A stretch of 6,436 nt of DNA, taken from positions 1 to 6,436 of the forward strand of contig JAMBLL010000329.1 of assembly GCA_023336765.1 (NCBI GenBank), in the 5' to 3' direction. Each line of letters opens with the position of its first letter. Position 1 is the first letter of the stretch. The stretch is from Actinomycetes bacterium (lineage in GTDB: Bacteria; Actinomycetota; Acidimicrobiia; Spongiisociales; UBA5794). Positions 5,464-6,436 of this stretch are shown here, piece after piece. The position numbers were made by a program, and so were the translations under genes. The notes under the pieces were generated by a model. It was not told the DNA's origin and made no database searches. It saw nothing but the letters and a program-made list of their open reading frames with translations.

Positions 5464-6374
5464 GGTCGAGCCTCCTCGTCGAAAGCGTGTTCCCTGGCGG
5501 TTGCGAGCCTGGCTGTGATCGGGCCAGGCTCGCCGGTGCCGATCGTTCTGCCATCGACTCTTACGACAGAGGTGAGACCCCCGTACGTACCTGTCACGAA
5601 TGCCTCATCTGCAGTGAACACGTCGTCGAGTGTGAAGTCCTTCTCCCGTGCGGTGATCCCCCCGGCTCGTGCGAGTTCGATGATGAGTTGGCGCGTGATC
5701 CCGTTGAGACAGTGGTCACCTGTTGAGGTCCAGACCTCCCCGTGAGTCACGATGAAGAAGTTCGTCGAATTGCACGTAGCGACGTTGCCGTTCGTATCGA
5801 GCATGAGCGCCTCGTCATCGCCCGCTTCGATCGCCTCGAGGAGCGCAGCCACCTCATGGATCTTCGAGTGGCAGTTCCATTGCTGGTTGAGGGTCTCTGG
5901 CGGCGGACGTCTGACATCTGAGGTATGGAGCGAGATCCCGCTTGCTGTGGCGTCTCGGTCGGTGACCTTGTGCTCGGCGATGATGACGATGTTCGGCCCA
6001 CCTACGACGAGCCTCGGATCCTGGAGAGGGGTCCTCTTTGTTCCCCTGGTGATCATCAGTCTGACGTGGGCATCTGTCTCCATCGCGTTTCTTCTGACGA
6101 TCTGGCTGAGCAGTGAGATCAGTTCCTCCCTCGTCTTCCCAATATCGAGATGGACGCCCGCTGCAGATTCGAAGAGGCGGTCGAGGTGCCGGTCGAGGTG
6201 GACGAACGCACCATTGTGGTAGCGCAGTCCCTCCCATATGCCGTCGCCAACGAGGAAGGCAGAATCGAAAACGGAGATCTTCGCATCGGGCCGTGCGAGC
6301 CACTCACCGTCGACGTAGATCTCAACGGTGTCGTTCCGGCTGTCGGGTATCGCCTCGTGGGTTGTCTTTGCCAT
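5460..6374 (-). CDS. Class IV PLP-dependent aminotransferase (BCAT / D-amino-acid type)
   Basis: This 304-residue fold-type IV aminotransferase moves an amino group between an amino acid and a 2-oxo acid. VFDSAFLVGDGIWEGLRYHNG (35-55) and HLDRLFESA (63-71) are the N-terminal family signatures, the latter with the phosphate-binding arginine. K171 in NCHSKIHEVAALLEA is the PLP Schiff-base lysine. NGITRQLIIEL (224-234) and TGTYGGLTSVVRVDGR (261-276) are the usual phosphate-side and C-terminal motifs. One key position is odd: NVATCNSTNFFIV (197-209) has T200 where the family normally has the Glu that contacts the PLP ring nitrogen. The start ATG at 6374 is preferred; upstream GTG codons run into the 14-bp repeats. 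TACTGT lies 7 bases before it. Its stop overlaps the start of the sulfotransferase-like gene. L-branched-chain or D-amino-acid specificity cannot be decided, so ilvE is not assigned. Confidence 0.9.
   Translation of the reverse strand: MAKTTHEAIPDSRNDTVEIYVDGEWLARPDAKISVFDSAFLVGDGIWEGLRYHNGAFVHLDRHLDRLFESAAGVHLDIGKTREELISLLSQIVRRNAMETDAHVRLMITRGTKRTPLQDPRLVVGGPNIVIIAEHKVTDRDATASGISLHTSDVRRPPPETLNQQWNCHSKIHEVAALLEAIEAGDDEALMLDTNGNVATCNSTNFFIVTHGEVWTSTGDHCLNGITRQLIIELARAGGITAREKDFTLDDVFTADEAFVTGTYGGLTSVVRVDGRTIGTGEPGPITARLATAREHAFDEEARP
5471..5476 (-). promoter_or_regulatory. Strong Shine-Dalgarno for the sulfotransferase-like gene
   Basis: On the minus strand GAGGAGG is followed by CTCGACC and then ATG, giving AGGAGG with a 7-base spacer. 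It lies inside the last codons of the aminotransferase and fixes the start at 5463. It is the only textbook ribosome binding site seen in the window, and it belongs to the one gene that must be translated from inside an mRNA. Confidence 0.75.
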
Positions 6375-6381
6375 TGCCGTG

Positions 6382-6387
6382 ACAGTA
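6382..6387 (-). promoter_or_regulatory. TANNNT box for the aminotransferase operon
   Basis: On the minus strand TACTGT is followed by CACGGCA and the ATG at 6374, a 7-base gap. This fits a -10 element for a leaderless transcript of the aminotransferase/sulfotransferase-like operon. No Shine-Dalgarno sequence precedes the ATG. The region where a -35 would sit is taken up by the tandem repeat and has no TTGACA-like match. Confidence 0.42.
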
Positions 6388-6390
6388 GTC

Positions 6391-6436
6391 CAGATGGAAG
6401 AACACAGATGGAAGAACACAGATGGAAGAACACAGA
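6391..6436. repeat. 14-bp tandem repeat, about 3.3 copies, reaching the window edge
   Basis: The unit GATGGAAGAACACA occurs without mismatch at 6393-6406, 6407-6420 and 6421-6434, then continues as GA at 6435-6436; the preceding CA at 6391-6392 also fits the unit. On the minus strand the unit reads TGTGTTCTTCCATC. A 14-bp unit is not a codon multiple, so it is unlikely to be coding. It ends 3 bp upstream of the TACTGT box and covers the -35 and upstream region of the aminotransferase promoter. It runs off the window, so the true copy number is unknown. It could be a set of operator sites, a variable repeat, or an assembly artefact at a contig end. Confidence 0.85.

Noticed and set aside
4864..5745. 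Long plus-strand open frame (293 codons) across the sulfotransferase-like/aminotransferase junction.
   Set aside because: It runs antisense to two well-supported enzyme genes, spans their junction, has no recognisable motif and has the H/R/S-rich composition of a shadow frame.
4747..6374. Reading the operon as leucine/valine biosynthesis (ilvE).
   Set aside because: No other branched-chain pathway gene is present, class IV members vary in substrate, the N1-contacting Glu is replaced and the partner is a sulfotransferase-like protein, so the symbol is not justified.
6375..6419. Upstream extension of the aminotransferase to GTG at 6419 (15 extra residues).
   Set aside because: The extension is translated from the 14-bp tandem repeat and would be hydrophobic and cysteine-bearing, unlike the family N-terminus. 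The TACTGT box supports the ATG at 6374.

Overview
The window looks like a compact chromosomal segment of a moderately high-GC actinobacterium, most likely an Acidimicrobiia-type (possibly aquatic) lineage. This is inferred from G/C-rich third codon positions, the style of the NfuA protein (C-Q-G-C cluster motif and an 'NPYY' tail), and start sites that mostly lack a good Shine-Dalgarno sequence but carry TANNNT boxes just upstream. It is ordinary, gene-dense core-like DNA. I see no mobile element, CRISPR array, tRNA or rRNA, and no gene-free stretch above 300 bases.

Layout from left to right. A 60-base edge whose coding status is unclear leads into a class I SAM-dependent methyltransferase (+, 61-669). 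Converging on it is a two-gene minus-strand unit: an NfuA-type Fe-S carrier protein (2200-1568), then an RNase Z-like metallo-beta-lactamase-fold hydrolase (1533-679). Divergent from nfuA, with the two start codons interlocked in a single CATG, is an ATP-grasp carboxylate-amine ligase with an L-amino-acid-ligase-type C-terminus (+, 2199-3521). Its stop codon interlocks in a CTAG with the stop of a 71-residue two-helix membrane protein (-, 3733-3518). A 50-bp divergent spacer separates that from a four-helix membrane protein with a large extracytoplasmic domain (+, 3790-4713). Converging on it is a translationally coupled pair: a class IV PLP aminotransferase (-, 6374-5460) followed by a small sulfotransferase-like P-loop protein (-, 5463-4747). 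The right edge holds about 3.3 copies of a 14-bp tandem repeat directly upstream of the aminotransferase promoter box.

How the genes may work together. The best-supported functional unit is the aminotransferase plus sulfotransferase-like pair. To my knowledge plants carry both domains fused in one 'branched-chain aminotransferase-like' protein, so this operon looks like the unfused bacterial counterpart of a poorly understood system. The aminotransferase has Thr where the family normally has the Glu that contacts the PLP ring nitrogen. NfuA and the hydrolase probably share a transcript. The other genes are single units on alternating strands. A second theme is expression: five of seven genes that are not tightly coupled have a TANNNT box ending 6-8 bases before the start codon, as expected for leaderless mRNAs, while the one strictly internal operon gene has a textbook AGGAGG.
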